The position numbers were made by a program, and so were the translations under genes. From the NCBI RefSeq assembly GCF_019925205.1, contig NC_083566.1:15996001-16060000 (forward strand): 64,000 nucleotides of DNA. The letters run 5' to 3'. A model generated the notes under the pieces. The model saw nothing but the letters and a program-made list of their open reading frames with translations, had not been told where the DNA came from and did not search any database. The stretch comes from Metopolophium dirhodum. Lineage: Eukaryota > Arthropoda > Insecta > Hemiptera > Aphididae. Below, piece after piece: positions 31,501-44,379 of this stretch (position 1 is its first letter; every line of letters starts with the position of its first letter).

Positions 31501-34062
31501 TTCATTTTTACCCAATATATACATATATAAATATCAACATTTGAATAATATAATAAAATACAAATTTTGAACTATTAAATGAATATTATATTTAAATATT
31601 AGTAGAAACGAATATTGAATACATTACATAGCATTTTTAACATAACATATAAATTACAAAACTAAACAATGCCTCACCATTATAAATCTAAAATTATAAT
31701 CAGTTTTAAAATCAAAAATTTCAAATAATTATAAATATATAACTACATATAATTTAAAATTATATTTGTATCATATTAAATTATATTTTTTTAAATCATA
31801 TACAAAACAATTTTAACTGTTTTAATTTCTTTTTTTATAGTTCTTTAATAATAAATCATAATTATTTAATGATTTTTAGGATCGTGTTAGAGCAGCGCTA
31901 CTAAAAGAAGAAGAAGATCAATTATTGCCACATAAGCGAAAAAGAAAACCTAAAGATATAGACAATGCTGAAGATTGTCAGGATAGTGTCGAGCCAGAGC
32001 AAAAAAAATCCAGACCTGACACAGAGAAAATTAAAAAACGTCCTGCACAACCTCCGCCATTAAATTTCCATGAATTACTTAAAATTGCTGAAAAAAAACA
32101 ATATGAACCCATAATTATTGAAAAACCTAAGAAAGAAGAACCTTTACCTATGATGACCAAGAAAGAAAGACATAAATATTTAGAAGACAAGAGAATTGAA
32201 GAAATACGACTAGCTCGACGACAAGGCAAGGGCTTACCTATTACTGAAAAACCCAAAGAAATTAAACCAGTTGAAAGAATTCAAAAAGCATGTGCATCTT
32301 CTTCAAAAGTCGATATACACGCAGAAGAAAAACTAAAAAAGAATGCTTCTGTATGGTCTAAAGATTTAAAAATTAGTAAAGAGCTGAATAATAATTGTAA
32401 AAATGATAAATATATACCAAGGCCATTGAATAATTCAGAAAGTTTACGTATGAATTCAAATGGGAATAGAACCACCTCTAAAAGTTCATTAGAACAACAT
32501 TTGTTGAATGAAAAGAGGTATAGTTCTAATGATGAACGGTATTCACCGAAACCAAAATCAGTCAAAGATCAATATATACCTAAAGCTAAAAATTCAATTG
32601 AAAATAATTTTTCACCAAAACCTAGAGGTATGCCAAATAATGATAGATATGTATCTCAATCTAGAAGTTCATCATCTGACAAGTATTCACCAAAACCCAA
32701 GAGTTCAATGCCATCCGATAAAAATTTGTCAAAACCAACCCCCATCGAAAGATATGTGCCTAAATCAAGAAGTCCGCCATCTAAAAAGTATTCTCCAAAA
32801 CCCAAGGATTTAATGCCTACAAATAAATATGTTTCAAAACCTACACCCACTGAAAGATATGTGCCTAAATCGAGAAGTCCACGATCCGACAAATATTCTC
32901 CAAAACCAACACCCACTGAAAGATATGTACCTAAATCGAGAAGTCCACCATCTGACAAATATTCTCCAAAACCAACACCCACTGAAAGATATGTGCCTAA
33001 ACCAAAATTCTCAGCCGATGAAAAATATTCACCGAAAATTAAAATTTCTGCACAACCAGAAAGATATGTGCCCAAGGGAAAAGGCTCATCTTCCTCAGAA
33101 CAATATACACCTAGTGCAGTCAATCATTCAAATGAAAAATATAGACCTAGACCAACGTCATCTCAAAGCATGAAATCAAAACCTACCAGTTCAAATAATA
33201 AATATGTCCCAATGCCAGTTGATAAATCTAAGAAGTTACCAATCAGCAATAATATTAAACCTAGACAACTACCGCCTAAGGAAATGGCATCCAAACAATT
33301 TCCTCCCAGAGATATGATACCTAAGCAGTTCCCACCTAGAGACATGGTGCCTAAGCAGTTCCCACCCAGAGACATGATGCCTAAGCAGTTCCCACCCAGA
33401 GATATGATCCCTAAACAATTTCCACCTCCTGATATGAGAAGGCGAGATGATCGACATATGCCAATTCGCAACAAACGTCAAGTCATTGAATCAGATTCAG
33501 AGTATGATTCTGAATTAGATGACTTTATTGATGATGGGCCTGAAGATGAAGCTGATTATTCCAAAGTTATTTCAGAAATTTTCAGATATGACAAATCAAA
33601 GTAAAATTATTTTATTCTAGTAGGTATCTTTTTAAGCAAGTTTTAAACAATATTATTATTTTCATTTTTAGATATAGAGGAATGGATGAAGATGATGAAT
33701 GTATGGAATCTGATTATCGTACTCTTCAAAAAGAAGAGTATAAAAGTACTAGAGCTGGTAAGGCATATTTTACATTTTAAATTTAATCTATACATAATAT
33801 GTGTTATCAAACCTTTACAAAAATAACCATATTATAGTTTTACTAAGTTGTTGGTGATAGAAATTTAAAAGTCCCAATCATACAAATTTCAATTGTTTAC
33901 AATTCATAAATAACTTATAATGATATAATTAGCTGTATAGATTATATAATTTATTTATTTTAACTTTGCTTATAAATCTATGTTTTTTTAAAAGGACTTT
34001 TGGAAGATTTAGCAGATATCCGAAGAGAGAAACAAATGATGAAAAAACGAAAAAAACTTTAA
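28532..34062 (+). CDS. SPTY2D1: SPT2 chromatin protein (histone H3-H4 chaperone, SPTY2D1 orthologue)
   Basis: Exons are 28532-28588, 29266-29545, 30911-31065, 31880-33600, 33672-33757 and 33995-34062, giving 788 residues; all junctions are GT/AG and frame-consistent. The start is set by MDFHTLLYQAQKN, the conserved SPT2 N-terminus, followed by ASLDPPKKE and a charged coiled-coil-like region. Exon 3 encodes QPDEDDYGYVSKDAMAIY. The C-terminal SPT2 domain has an acidic segment (SDSEYDSELDDFIDDGPEDE), then SKVISEIFRYDKSKYRG and a basic end EDLADIRREKQMMKKRKKL. The family binds H3-H4 and acts in transcription-linked nucleosome handling in the nucleus. The middle (roughly residues 400-690) is disordered and repetitive: reiterated ERYVPKSRSP/KYSPKP units and five PKQFPPRDM-type units. 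Intron 2 carries a DNA transposon. Confidence 0.93.
29603..30243. mobile_element. DNA transposon relic in SPT2 intron 2, 9-bp target duplication
   Basis: The 9-bp word TATTTCTAT flanks it (29594-29602 and 30244-30252). Ends are imperfect inverted repeats sharing GGAAAAAAAGT, and the complement of CGGAAAAAAAGTCCG recurs twice near the right end. A 9-bp duplication suggests MULE-type mobilisation. The interior carries the minus-strand open frame at 29716-29907. Confidence 0.6.
29716..29907 (-). CDS. Unrecognised open frame inside the intronic transposon
   Basis: It encodes 63 residues with a well-mixed, protein-like composition (MREELRVDRAQIALQELGEG, TPKKRTGERLKIL, ISVEEFLINIGHCIRKRNKY). The frame is open a further 12 codons upstream of the ATG (KYEWKLISK). 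It is antisense to SPT2 and lies between the transposon's ends, so it is probably the C-terminus of a transposon protein. I do not recognise the family. Confidence 0.4.
   Translation of the reverse strand: MREELRVDRAQIALQELGEGIQTPKKRTGERLKILCSRVAIDEISVEEFLINIGHCIRKRNKY
32670..33430 (+). repeat. In-frame tandem repeats within SPT2 exon 4
   Basis: Two arrays can be read in the protein: about 66-nt units around YVPKSRSPxSDKYSPKPTPTER (about 32670-33010), and about 30-nt units around KQFPPRDMxP (about 33295-33430, five units). Units remain in frame and differ mainly at silent or conservative sites. They probably arose by slippage and lengthen the disordered linker. Confidence 0.8.
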
Positions 34063-35395
34063 TGTTGAAACCAATTATAATTTGTTGTGTATATTTTTGT
34101 TACCTTAATTTTTATAAGCTTGTTTCTTACGGTTTACTAACCTTCACAAACAAATATTTTTGGTGTAACTAAGTATAATATGTATTTTGTACAATATATA
34201 TAGGTTACATGTTACTCATTCAAATCACTTTGGCTGAGCTCAACAAACTAAACAATTTACTTACTAGCCATATTTGGTAAATTGCTTTTTTTAGTAATAC
34301 TTGTATTACAAACTTAATTTGCTTTTTATAAATTGTACATACATTTATTATCACCTTATATTATTGATCCAAAATGCTCATGATTTTTGATTGTGTATAA
34401 TTATTTTTTTTAGACCTCATTTATAAACTAATTGTTATTGTGTTATTTATCTTTTCATGATCGTCATTATTTTTTCCAATATTTGAGTAAAATATAATTA
34501 AATTATTGTTTGAGATTATGAATATTATTGTAATAAACTAATAAAAGAATAATTATTAACAAATTATTTTATACTATATTATGATTATTGATTAGTTTCT
34601 GGATATTTTGCATGAATTAATTAAACTGGTTTTTAATTGTCATTACTTTTTTTCTCTAAAAACAAAATAATACGATCATTCAATTTTTATTTAGTAACTA
34701 AAAGACTTCAAATCATCTCAGTAATGGTACAGTTGGAAGTAAAAATTTGTTGTCTAATTAAATTAAGTTTAAAAGACATTGGAAATGTACATAATATTAT
34801 GTCAAATGTCAACCAATAAGTTTTTAATAATTGTTGTTACCACCGAGAGTTGGTAAGTATGATAGTATTGTCTTAGATAAATATAATATAACAAGATGTC
34901 ATATGTTGGGTTACATACTAAAAACATGTATTTTTATTGTATAATTTAATTATTATTTAAAATATAGTTCTACATTTAATTTTAATTTCTTCCAGATTTT
35001 TGTAGGTATTATTATTATTATTTTTTTTTTTTTGTGGTAATAGAGTTGTTTTTTTGTTTTTTTTTTTTCATATACATAATTCTTTGTTAATTTGAATAAT
35101 ATTATACTTTTATATCATTATATTATCCAAAGTTGAGTATACCCGTCACCCTGATAACTATTTTCCTTGTTTACAGGTATCCATAAAGTTATATTTGAAG
35201 GCTATGCTCCCCTGATGACCTATGCTTATAATGTATAATGACCAAATTTTTTTTGTCAATTTATTTGTGTACATTGAATAATATAAAATATAAATAATTG
35301 TTATAAACATGTTAATTTTTTACTTTCTTGATTTAAAATGTAACTCAGTAATGATGAGTAGGAGGGTAATTTAACTAGCTTTAATATAAAATATT
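34063..35395. other. SPT2 3' UTR and AT-rich downstream DNA
   Basis: No coding exon was seen. AATAAA-like words near 34532 and 34543 are candidate SPT2 polyadenylation signals. Poly(T) runs at 35020-35070 are simple sequence. Confidence 0.4.
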
Positions 35396-35399
35396 AATG

Positions 35400-35850
35400 T
35401 AAAAAAGTTAAAACAAATTTTGTTGGGAATTTTTTAATGTTTTTCAGTTTAACAGCTTTGTAGTGAATAGCCCCACAAAAAATTATTTTCATTTTCATTT
35501 AGCAAAGTAGATTTCCGAAACTGGTAAACGGATTTTGTTGTTAGGGGTCTTGTTAGATTCACATTGGCTAGGAGAAGTGCACTGTAGATTTTCAGAACTT
35601 TATCTTTATAATAGTTAATTCACTACAAAGCTGTAAAACTGAAAAACATCAAAAAACGCCCAATAAAATTTGTTTTAACTTTTTTTATTTTCTGTAGTGA
35701 ATTAATTATTAAAGATAAAGTTCTGAAAATCTTCACTACAGTTCTCCTAACCAATGTGAATCTAACAAGACCCTAAACAAAGAAATCCGTTTTCTGGTTT
35801 CGGAGATCTATCTCACTAAATGAAAATGAAAATGATTTTTTGTGGGACTG
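35400..35850. repeat. Foldback with alternating inverted blocks (A-B-A'-B')
   Basis: Block A (about 35400-35460) is inverted at about 35628-35690. Block B (about 35461-35627) is inverted at about 35695-35850. Both A-A' and B-B' pairs are highly similar. A simple hairpin would read A-B-B'-A', so the order shows a rearranged or partially duplicated foldback. There are no coding features. Confidence 0.75.
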
Positions 35851-36480
35851 TTCATACCGACATTTTTCTGGATTCAAATTATTGTTATACCGCGTGGGTG
35901 TGATATCAGTTAATACATTTCTAAAAATTAAAAATCAAGAAAGTTTACATGCTGATCCTGACTTTTTTTTCAAGTTAATTATTAATATTGTAAATATAAC
36001 TGTCCAGTGTCCATGTTTATTCACTCGTGATTGAATTGGAAAATATTAAATTATTGTTATTTTTGTTAAATTGTATAGGGGTAGGTAACATACATTATTT
36101 GATTTTATTTTTAAATAAAAATATATTAACAACCTACCTAAATATGTAAAATTAAATTACGATTCCATCTAAGTTGTGTGTGTTTTTAAGTATTCAATTT
36201 ATAGTTTGGTTAATACTTTGGGCTAACGGTATGATAAGAAATGGAATATGAAAAAGAAAAATGAATAAAGCATGCCAAAGAACCTACCGCAGGCTATCAC
36301 CTAACAAAACATGTATTGTCATTTGATAAATTATAAGTTATAACAATGAATATTATACTATTTGTAGATGAAATAATCTATAATGTAGAATAATCAATAG
36401 TTATTATAAACTATTTTAACCGTGTATTTTAGTATTACTTGATTTTTAATGTAGGAACCTAATCAACTATACACTAGGTA

Positions 36481-36814
36481 CTTGAAACCGAAAATATTTT
36501 TTCGATTTTTTTTTTCAGTTTTTAACGGTACAAACCCGTATTGAAATCGGTATCCAATATCGGTTTCAAGTCCTGTATTATTATTATATTATTATAATGA
36601 CCGGAGCTTGAAACCGAAAATATTTTTTCCTATTTCGATTTCGGTTTCAGCTATCGGTATTTATTTTTTCCTATTTTGATTTCGGTATTATTTTTTCCCG
36701 ATTTTGATTTCGGTTTTTGGATATTGGTTTTATTTTTTCTGATTTCGTTTTTGGTTTATGACGGTTATAACCGGTATACAAAATCGTGATCCATTATCGG
36801 TTTCAAGCCCTGAC
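36481..36814. repeat. Two adjacent small elements with TTGAAACCGAAAAT ends
   Basis: Copy 1 is about 36481-36575 and copy 2 about 36607-36814. Each begins CTTGAAACCGAAAATATTTTT and ends ATCGGTTTCAAG. The second has an interior array of TTTTTTCC-type plus GATTTCGGT units (about five). Terminal and internal motifs are the same word in opposite orientations (GAAACCG/CGGTTTC). Confidence 0.7.
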
Positions 36815-39629
36815 ACTACACCAGTGTCATATTAATTATTATTTGACCCCTCGGTGCGATGGTTCATAAGCGCTGCAGAGGCGTGTTAACGGGGGATATA
36901 GAAGGCACTTGCCCCCGGCAGCGTAATTTTAAAATATTTTATAGATGGAATTCATGTACCTAGATGATTATAGATTCTTCATAAGATTTTTTCGTTTTAT
37001 CGTAATAAATTAATTTTTCCATCAGTGACTTAAAATATTATAAATGTTAAAATGTTTAAGTATTTTACGAAACATACGCATCTATATATTTTTAATAATA
37101 ATAAAACTTATACCTATAACATATAAGTACAGAGATCTAAATAAGCTAGATTCGAATAAATGCAATGCGTTAATGCAGTCGAGGCTCGATGGACGAGGAT
37201 ATCTTATAATAATCAATATTGTAATTTGTAGTTATAATACGTATCAATACTATCTATCAACACTATTCACTTCTAACTTTAAAAAGTTCTCCTAATTAAT
37301 ATCATACCTATACCCACTAATTTTGCATATTTTTATGTTTTTGTTGCCTATTTTTGAGATGTTTAAGATTATAAATTATAATATAGACTATATAGTACAT
37401 ATTTTATGCAATTTTAAGTGCTATAAAATCCCAACCACGATTATTATATTATGCAGTTACTCATATATCTATTCACTGTATTGTAGTCAGTGCCCAGTGG
37501 ACAGTTTGTTAACGCACCACAAATCATACTACAATCATCAGCATTTAGTAATTGTTGATAATTAACAAGTGTATTTTTTTTTAATTTTAAATATTTTCGA
37601 AAAGGGTGAAATTAGGTGGCACAGCGAAGTACTGCAGAATATACTTAAAAAAAAAACAAAAGCCAAACACTTAAAACTGGAAGAGATTCCAAAGTATCCT
37701 CACCATAAACTATTATACCTACATATTAGTCAAGAAAAAAAATGGTTATATAATTACACAATACCGATGTAACATTTTAAAGTTGATATTAAAATATACA
37801 CAATTTTATATTCTATACCGATGGATATTTTAGTTTTACAATGATGTAGGTATTGGTGTGTGCTTTTTTGTGTATATGCATTGGCTCTGGTAGTAAAATG
37901 TACGTAAAAGTGTCATTCATAATCTATATACTCTATAGTCTATAGATCGCAGACATTCTTCTACTTGGTACTTTATACTGGGCCATTTTTTGAAATTATC
38001 ATTTTGTTTTCTACACATCAAAACGTATTTTTCGTAGTTTCAGTCGTTTTTATTAGTTTCTATTGCAACAAAAGAAAATACTAATTATATTTTATATGAT
38101 TGATTAGGTTATCAATTATATTGTATGTAGGTAATTGACTTATAGCACCTATATTTCTATAGATGACTCTGTGCACTTCGTTGTTCGTTAAAAATGTCAA
38201 CTCTATAAATCTACTTTTAGAAATCTTTCTTTTAGAAAAATCGTACACCTATATCAATAGTAATCGCATTAAAACATTTAAAACAACTATAATAATATTA
38301 TAATAATACTGTCAACTATAACTAATAGAAACTATTTATTAACAAAAATTTCAAACGTAAATCTCAAAATTCATTCTTAAATGTCCAATAAAAAAAAATT
38401 ATTGAGATAATAACTATCCTATATTTTAAGTTAGACCAATTCACACATCTTATCAAAATCGGTTGAGTAGATAGTTTTGGAGTGCATTGCACGTAAACTC
38501 GTTGTATGCGTGATTTGTATACAAATAGACAGGGCGAACTTAGAAAAAAAGTTGTCAGATGAAATCAAGATTTAACGGCAACAATAATTATTATGTCGAG
38601 TAGCGCGTAACATAGGGTCCAAGGCAACACTTTAAATATGGGTGGGCGGGCATTGATATAGAAGGAAAATAGAACATTTATCAGTAAGTTAAATCCCAGG
38701 TCTTAGCTATAAAAATTCAACATTTCATACATACACGAGATAATATTGTTCATAATTTGTTAATTTACCATTACAATTTTATACAATACAATTTACACCA
38801 AAAGAGAAATAAAATGTCACAAATAAAAACGAAATGGCCTAGGTACATACCTATATAATACTAATAAAGTAATATTATACCTACTATAGTTACTATATTT
38901 TGTAATATCGATTCATTTATTTAGTAAAAAAATATCCTAGCAGTAAAAATACAATAGGTGTATTACCTACTAAAAAATTAATAATTTAAAGTAAAATCAA
39001 AATATTTCTTACAATTATCAACTTAAAAAAAAATAAAAATCTTAGAATTACGGAACAAAATTGAAAATACCATCATAATAATTAAAAAGATTATTTATTT
39101 ATCTAACCTACGCTGCCGATACTAGACATCGTAAAGATTATTCAGCGATCCCCTATTATAATGTTACCAATATTTTTGGCGACTCTTCTGGCCTTCTATT
39201 ATGATAGCATTAAAAAGTGTAAGTATTGGAAACCATAAACAATTAACTGGCGACCCCCCCCCCCCAGTTTGTGAATTGCTGGGATACAACACTTATAATG
39301 GCTAATGCCTAACCCACCTTCAGATTCTATTTAGGTACAGAAATAAATTTAAGACAAAATTATAAAATTAATAATTATAAATCAAGTCACAGTCTCGTTT
39401 TTGGAATATTTGTGAATGCATTAATTTTCAGTATTTCCGATTTCGTTTGACTACGATTTGACTACGATTTGACTACGGGAGATACTATATAGAAGCCGAT
39501 ATCATTTTCACAAGATTTTGACTACCACAATCATACTTTTATAAAAGAATATGATTATATGAATATAGGTATGAATGTGTATGATATACTATTTTTGCAT
39601 TATGTAACTGATTTGTTTTCTTATATTAT
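36815..39629. other. AT-rich DNA, no supported gene
   Basis: Open frames at 37044-37772 lack protein-like composition and splice context. A small tandem (about three GACTACGATTT units) lies at about 39448-39478. A C-run at 39257-39265 is simple sequence. Short Helitron-like words (TCGGTTGAGTAGATAG) occur near 38460. Confidence 0.4.
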
Positions 39630-39970
39630 ATTGGTGAACGTCACTTGAACCACGGCCCCTTACCCTAGTGGGATGACCGGGCTCGTCTCTTTTAGGAAAT
39701 CGATTGAATCCTCAATCATATTATAACTCCCAATTCAAGAGGTTATGACTAACACAATCATAATATATAACTATATATAGGCTAGTATAGTTCATTTGGT
39801 AATCTTTTATTTATGAAAGAATATAATTTATAGATACTTGAAATATTCGTTTTGTATTTCTTAAATATGGCCCGATATTGGTGGACATTGCTTGCACTAC
39901 GGCTCCTAGATCTAGTGAGGCGACGGGGCACGTCTTTTTTAGATAATTGATTAAATACTCAATCGAGTAT
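39630..39970. repeat. Pair of diverged ~100-bp repeat units
   Basis: Units at about 39630-39725 and 39873-39965 share GGTGRAC, CACGGC/TACGGCTCC, TAGTG.G..GACGGGGCACGTCT-type order and a following GATTGAATCCTCAATC / GATTAAATACTCAATC. A third short relative is at about 52765-52830. The origin is unknown; it is probably a transposon end. Confidence 0.5.
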
Positions 39971-40522
39971 TCCGATTCCCTATAATATTTATATTTTGTG
40001 ACGGGATAATTCAAAAAAAAAAAAATAAGAAATTGAAGAGAGACTGTGTGAAGTGAGAAAATATTGTGCAGCCATAAAACAAGTGGTTTACACATTGACC
40101 AAAGAAAATACAAAAAGTAAATTTAATACAACATTTATTTGTTCTATACAAATAAAATATATTTAAACAAACTCCATCTATAAGGACTGTATGACTTAAC
40201 TAATATTATAGTTTTAGCTGACAGTAGTATGTACTTATTGGCTATTTTGGGGGTTTCTAGTCATTTTTACAGGAGATGAAAAAAGTTCAAATGCAGAATA
40301 CTCCCATACGTTGAACAATTATATTGTACACAGTACACATTGTGTACTTGTGTGTGAGTTGTTTGTTATGTTATCCATTCGTATCAAATAATATCTAAAA
40401 TTCACTACCGTTTTCCAAGCCTATAATTGGGGGGGGGGATGGGGGGTATATAAGTATTAATGTAATAATATGTTTATTTTAAAAAATAATTAAATAAATA
40501 TATTTTTAGAAAATGGATGCGT

Positions 40523-43405
40523 ATTAATTTATAATAATATCATAGACCAAATCATCATAGGCGTGCGCAGACTTTGTCCGCAGGGAGGAGCCCTTAAAAA
40601 TGTCTGAACCAAAGATTCTTGTACTAATGACTACCGTAAAAAGGGGTGACTTCGGATATGTGGGTGAATTCGGACAACACCATGTTTTTTTAGTTATCTT
40701 ATATAATTTTAGAGTACACGTTTAATAAACGTTGAAAACTGATACTCTACGTTAATATCTATTATAACCTCCATAGAAAATAATATTTATTGATGACATA
40801 ATAGTCGTGTCATAGTACATGGTATGGAGGTAAATACAAAATATTATATTTTTGTATTTTTAAATTACATAACTACATTGATTACTGTAGCTCAACAGCA
40901 AATATAAATATTTGATTGCGGTTTTCGGTCACCTATACCCGTTAACTTCTCTGTGTTAATTGGTAATTGCATTGATTTTATAATATACTATACAATCAAT
41001 GGTAATTAGTACAAATATGTGCAAATTGTTAAGTAACTTGATCTCACGCTGTAGTGTTAAATCGTCTTAATTATTACCAAACGTGAGTGACTTCGGACAA
41101 CACATTAACTTACTATGCCCAGATCATAATAATATGTCAACAATGTAGGAGGTCGTCCGTATATAAGAATTATAATCCTAATGTTATTTAAAATGTCGTT
41201 GATGGTGTTAGTTATAAAAAATGACAACACAATAAGTAAAAACAGAAAAGTAAAAAATACATTTTAAGTTGACATGTTTATAGAAAAGTAAATAATTTTT
41301 TTTTTTAGAATATTTAATAAATTATGTTGTATTTGAGATAAATGTATACGTACATTTCACCAACCCCCCAAATATAATTTTTGACATTTTTTTTTTTGCT
41401 AAACATTTGTGTGCCATTAGTGTGAATTTATGTGACTATTTTCAGAATTTGTGCGATACTGGTTTAACCATAAATTCAAAAATATATATGGGGGGCTGTA
41501 GAAATGTTCCCCAGCCCCCCCTCATGGAAAAATTAACAATTTTCAAAATTTTATTTTGCCAAACATTAGTGCGTCATTAGTATGAATTTGTGCGACAACA
41601 ACCAGAATTCGTGCGACACCCGTTGTACTCAGAAAATTTTGAGCATTTCCCCAGCCCCCCACATGGAAAAAATTACAATTTTCAAAATTTTCTTTTGTCA
41701 AACATTAGTGCGTCATTAGTGTGAATTTGTGCGACTACAACCAAAATTCGTGCTACACCCGTTATACTCGGAAAAATCATTTTTACATTTTGAGCATTTT
41801 CTCAGCCCCCTTCATGGAAAATTACAATTTTCAAAATTTTCTTTTGCCAAACATTAGTGCGTCATTAGTGTGAATTTGTGCGAATTTGTGTGACTAATTC
41901 ATTATTTTAATTATAAATTACAAAATTAATTTAGCTTAAATTAAAAAGATTAATTACATAGGTACATAATTTTAGAAACCTTATTTTGATTCATTGATAT
42001 AATATTGTGTTGTCTATAGTTTGTACATTTACATATTTAAATTTAATAAGACCTGCCACAACGATTTGTTAAAAAAAAAATAAAAAAAATCGTATTTAAA
42101 ATTATACTGAAAGTACAATAATGTGATATTATTTTCTAAACAAGCATGCAATATATAAAAGGTCTAATTTTATATCTGAATACATTAAGTAATATTGGTG
42201 ATGACTGAATATGAAAATTTTTGATTTTGATCCAATGTTAAAATTGAATATTTCGACTTACCTGGAAGACAGCGCAAAAATGTATGGTGGCAAAAGAAAA
42301 ATTTGCAAATTGTAATTTTTTCCATAAGGGGGGGGGGGGGGGAAATGCTCAAAATGTTCCGAGTACAACGGGTGTCGCACGAATTCTGGTTGTAATCGCA
42401 CAAATTCACACTAATGACGCACTAATGTTTGGCAAAATAAAATTTTGAAAATTGTTAATTTTTCCATGAGGGGGGCTGGGGAACATTTCTACAGCCCCCC
42501 ATATATATTTTTGAATGTATGGTTAAACCAGTATCGTACAAATTCTGAAAATAGTCACACAAATTCACACTAATGGCACACTAATGTTTAGCAAAAAAAA
42601 ATGTCAAAAATTATATTTGGGGGGGCTGGTGAAATGTACGTTAAATGTATGGGGTTTTTTTTATTTCAATTCATTACATTTTTTTTTTAAATATCTATAT
42701 TGTCCGAAGTCACCCATTGTAATTATAACATCAGTTTTTAATGAAATGTAATAGGTACGTGTCCGAAGTCACCCCATTTTACGGGTCACTCCGGACAGAA
42801 TTCAACTTTTAAAAAAAGTGTGAACTTTTATGACCCTAATGATTATTCTTCTGCTATATGATCTTCTTTTCACTCATTATAATAGTATTTTATTTACTAG
42901 TTAGGTATAATATGTAAAAGTTTAATGTAGAAACCTACTAAATAAGAATATTCTGTTTTTTAGGTCTAAAATATTCATTATTTGTAATTACTATTTTAAC
43001 TAACCTATGTTGTGTGTAATATTATAAACAAGTTACAACCGTAAAATAACGTAAGTATATAAATAAAGTAGTTGATAGATCACACGACTGTGATAAAAAA
43101 AAAATAGTCTACTAGCTAATATAGTGGATAGTAGAGAAGTAGAGTATTCAGAGTATTCTATGATATTAATAAATCATTCGGTCGATGATAACTGATAATA
43201 TATTAATAACTCTATTACATTTATTCACAGATATCTATACTATGAGATTTAAACTGGCTTCATTTTTTTCATGTAAAATGTAAAAACGTTCGCTATCTAG
43301 AATTCGCCTAGATATCTAAGTATTTATTAAAGAAAATGCCAGGGGCCGCAAGGGGGGCACGCCTATGCAAATCATTAATTTATAATAATATCATAGACCA
43401 AATCA
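40523..43405. mobile_element. 2.8-kb insertion bounded by 32-bp direct repeats
   Basis: An identical 32-bp sequence occurs at 40523-40554 and 43374-43405. Just inside both copies lie inverted words (TAGGCGTGC near 40558 and GCACGCCTA near 43358). The interval contains the foldback at 40631-42786. No transposase frame was found. Confidence 0.6.
40631..42786. repeat. Foldback element with tandem subterminal units and TCCGAAGTCACC ends
   Basis: The ends are inverted (GGGGTGACTTCGGA at the left, TCCGAAGTCACCCC at the right), and the word recurs inside both ends. The left arm has about four tandem units of about 150-170 bp (41390-41910) containing CATTAGTGCGTCATTAGT and CCCCAGCCCCCC. The right arm has two inverted units (about 42260-42640). 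No coding was seen. Confidence 0.75.
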
Positions 43406-44379
43406 GTAAATTAGAACAGACATCTATGGATAACGAGAAGAGTGCAAGAATAAGACATATTATTAAACATTTAAACAAAAAATTATAACTTGTTTTAGAT
43501 TGAATAATTAATATAAGCAAATTGAAGTATAAAAAATACTTAGGTAGTCCCTGCTATAATATTTTAATGATCAAATAGATATATTTGACTGCATCTCCGA
43601 CTACGTAATTATTATAAATGTTGAATATATATAACGACAAAATAAGATTATTAGTAATATTAAACATTAGTCATCACTTAGCATTTATATTAGTTAACTT
43701 CGCAGAAAGTTTAAACGTAATGATATATTTATACTTGTGAAATAAAATACATTGAACAAGGTTTGGAGGTTCCTCATAAGTCATAAGTAGTTAATACTGT
43801 AACCAAAAAATGTAAAAAAATTTGACACATTTTTAAGACATTTAAATTCAAATTTGGGCGAAATTAGATATTTAAACAAAGAATAACGATGGTTATTATT
43901 TTGTATTATACCTAATAAATTAAATTTAAATTATGTATTTTACTATAGGTGTTTACTAATTTTACTCTTATTAAACAGAGTATAATATATACGCAATGAT
44001 ATTTTGAAAATATTTATATTAATTTTAAACTATTACTTATTTTATACTATGAACCTTGGGGGTATGGGGGGATGTAGTTCATCAGAACCGTATTTCAGTT
44101 GAAAAGAGTAGAGTCATATCTTCGTTCAACAACGGAGTCAGATATCTTCGAGATTAAACGCGACTTCAATAAATTTTATAATATAGTCTGAATATAGCTT
44201 AGTGGTATAAATAATAATAGTTGACGAGTTACATGTGTAATTAATATCCTAAATGATTCAAAAAAGGTCGTCGCTAAATGTAATAGGTTTACATTACATG
44301 TAAACAATAATTTATTATTCTGTCGTATCTATATCATTTTTATAATTTTATATTTTATATTAAAACCTAAGTCAAATAA
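43406..44379. other. AT-rich DNA, no gene seen
   Basis: No repeat termini or coding exons were recognised. Confidence 0.4.

Noticed and set aside
31978..33481. Long open frames on the minus strand and in other frames across SPT2 exon 4
   Set aside because: They are shadows of the repetitive SPT2 coding sequence.
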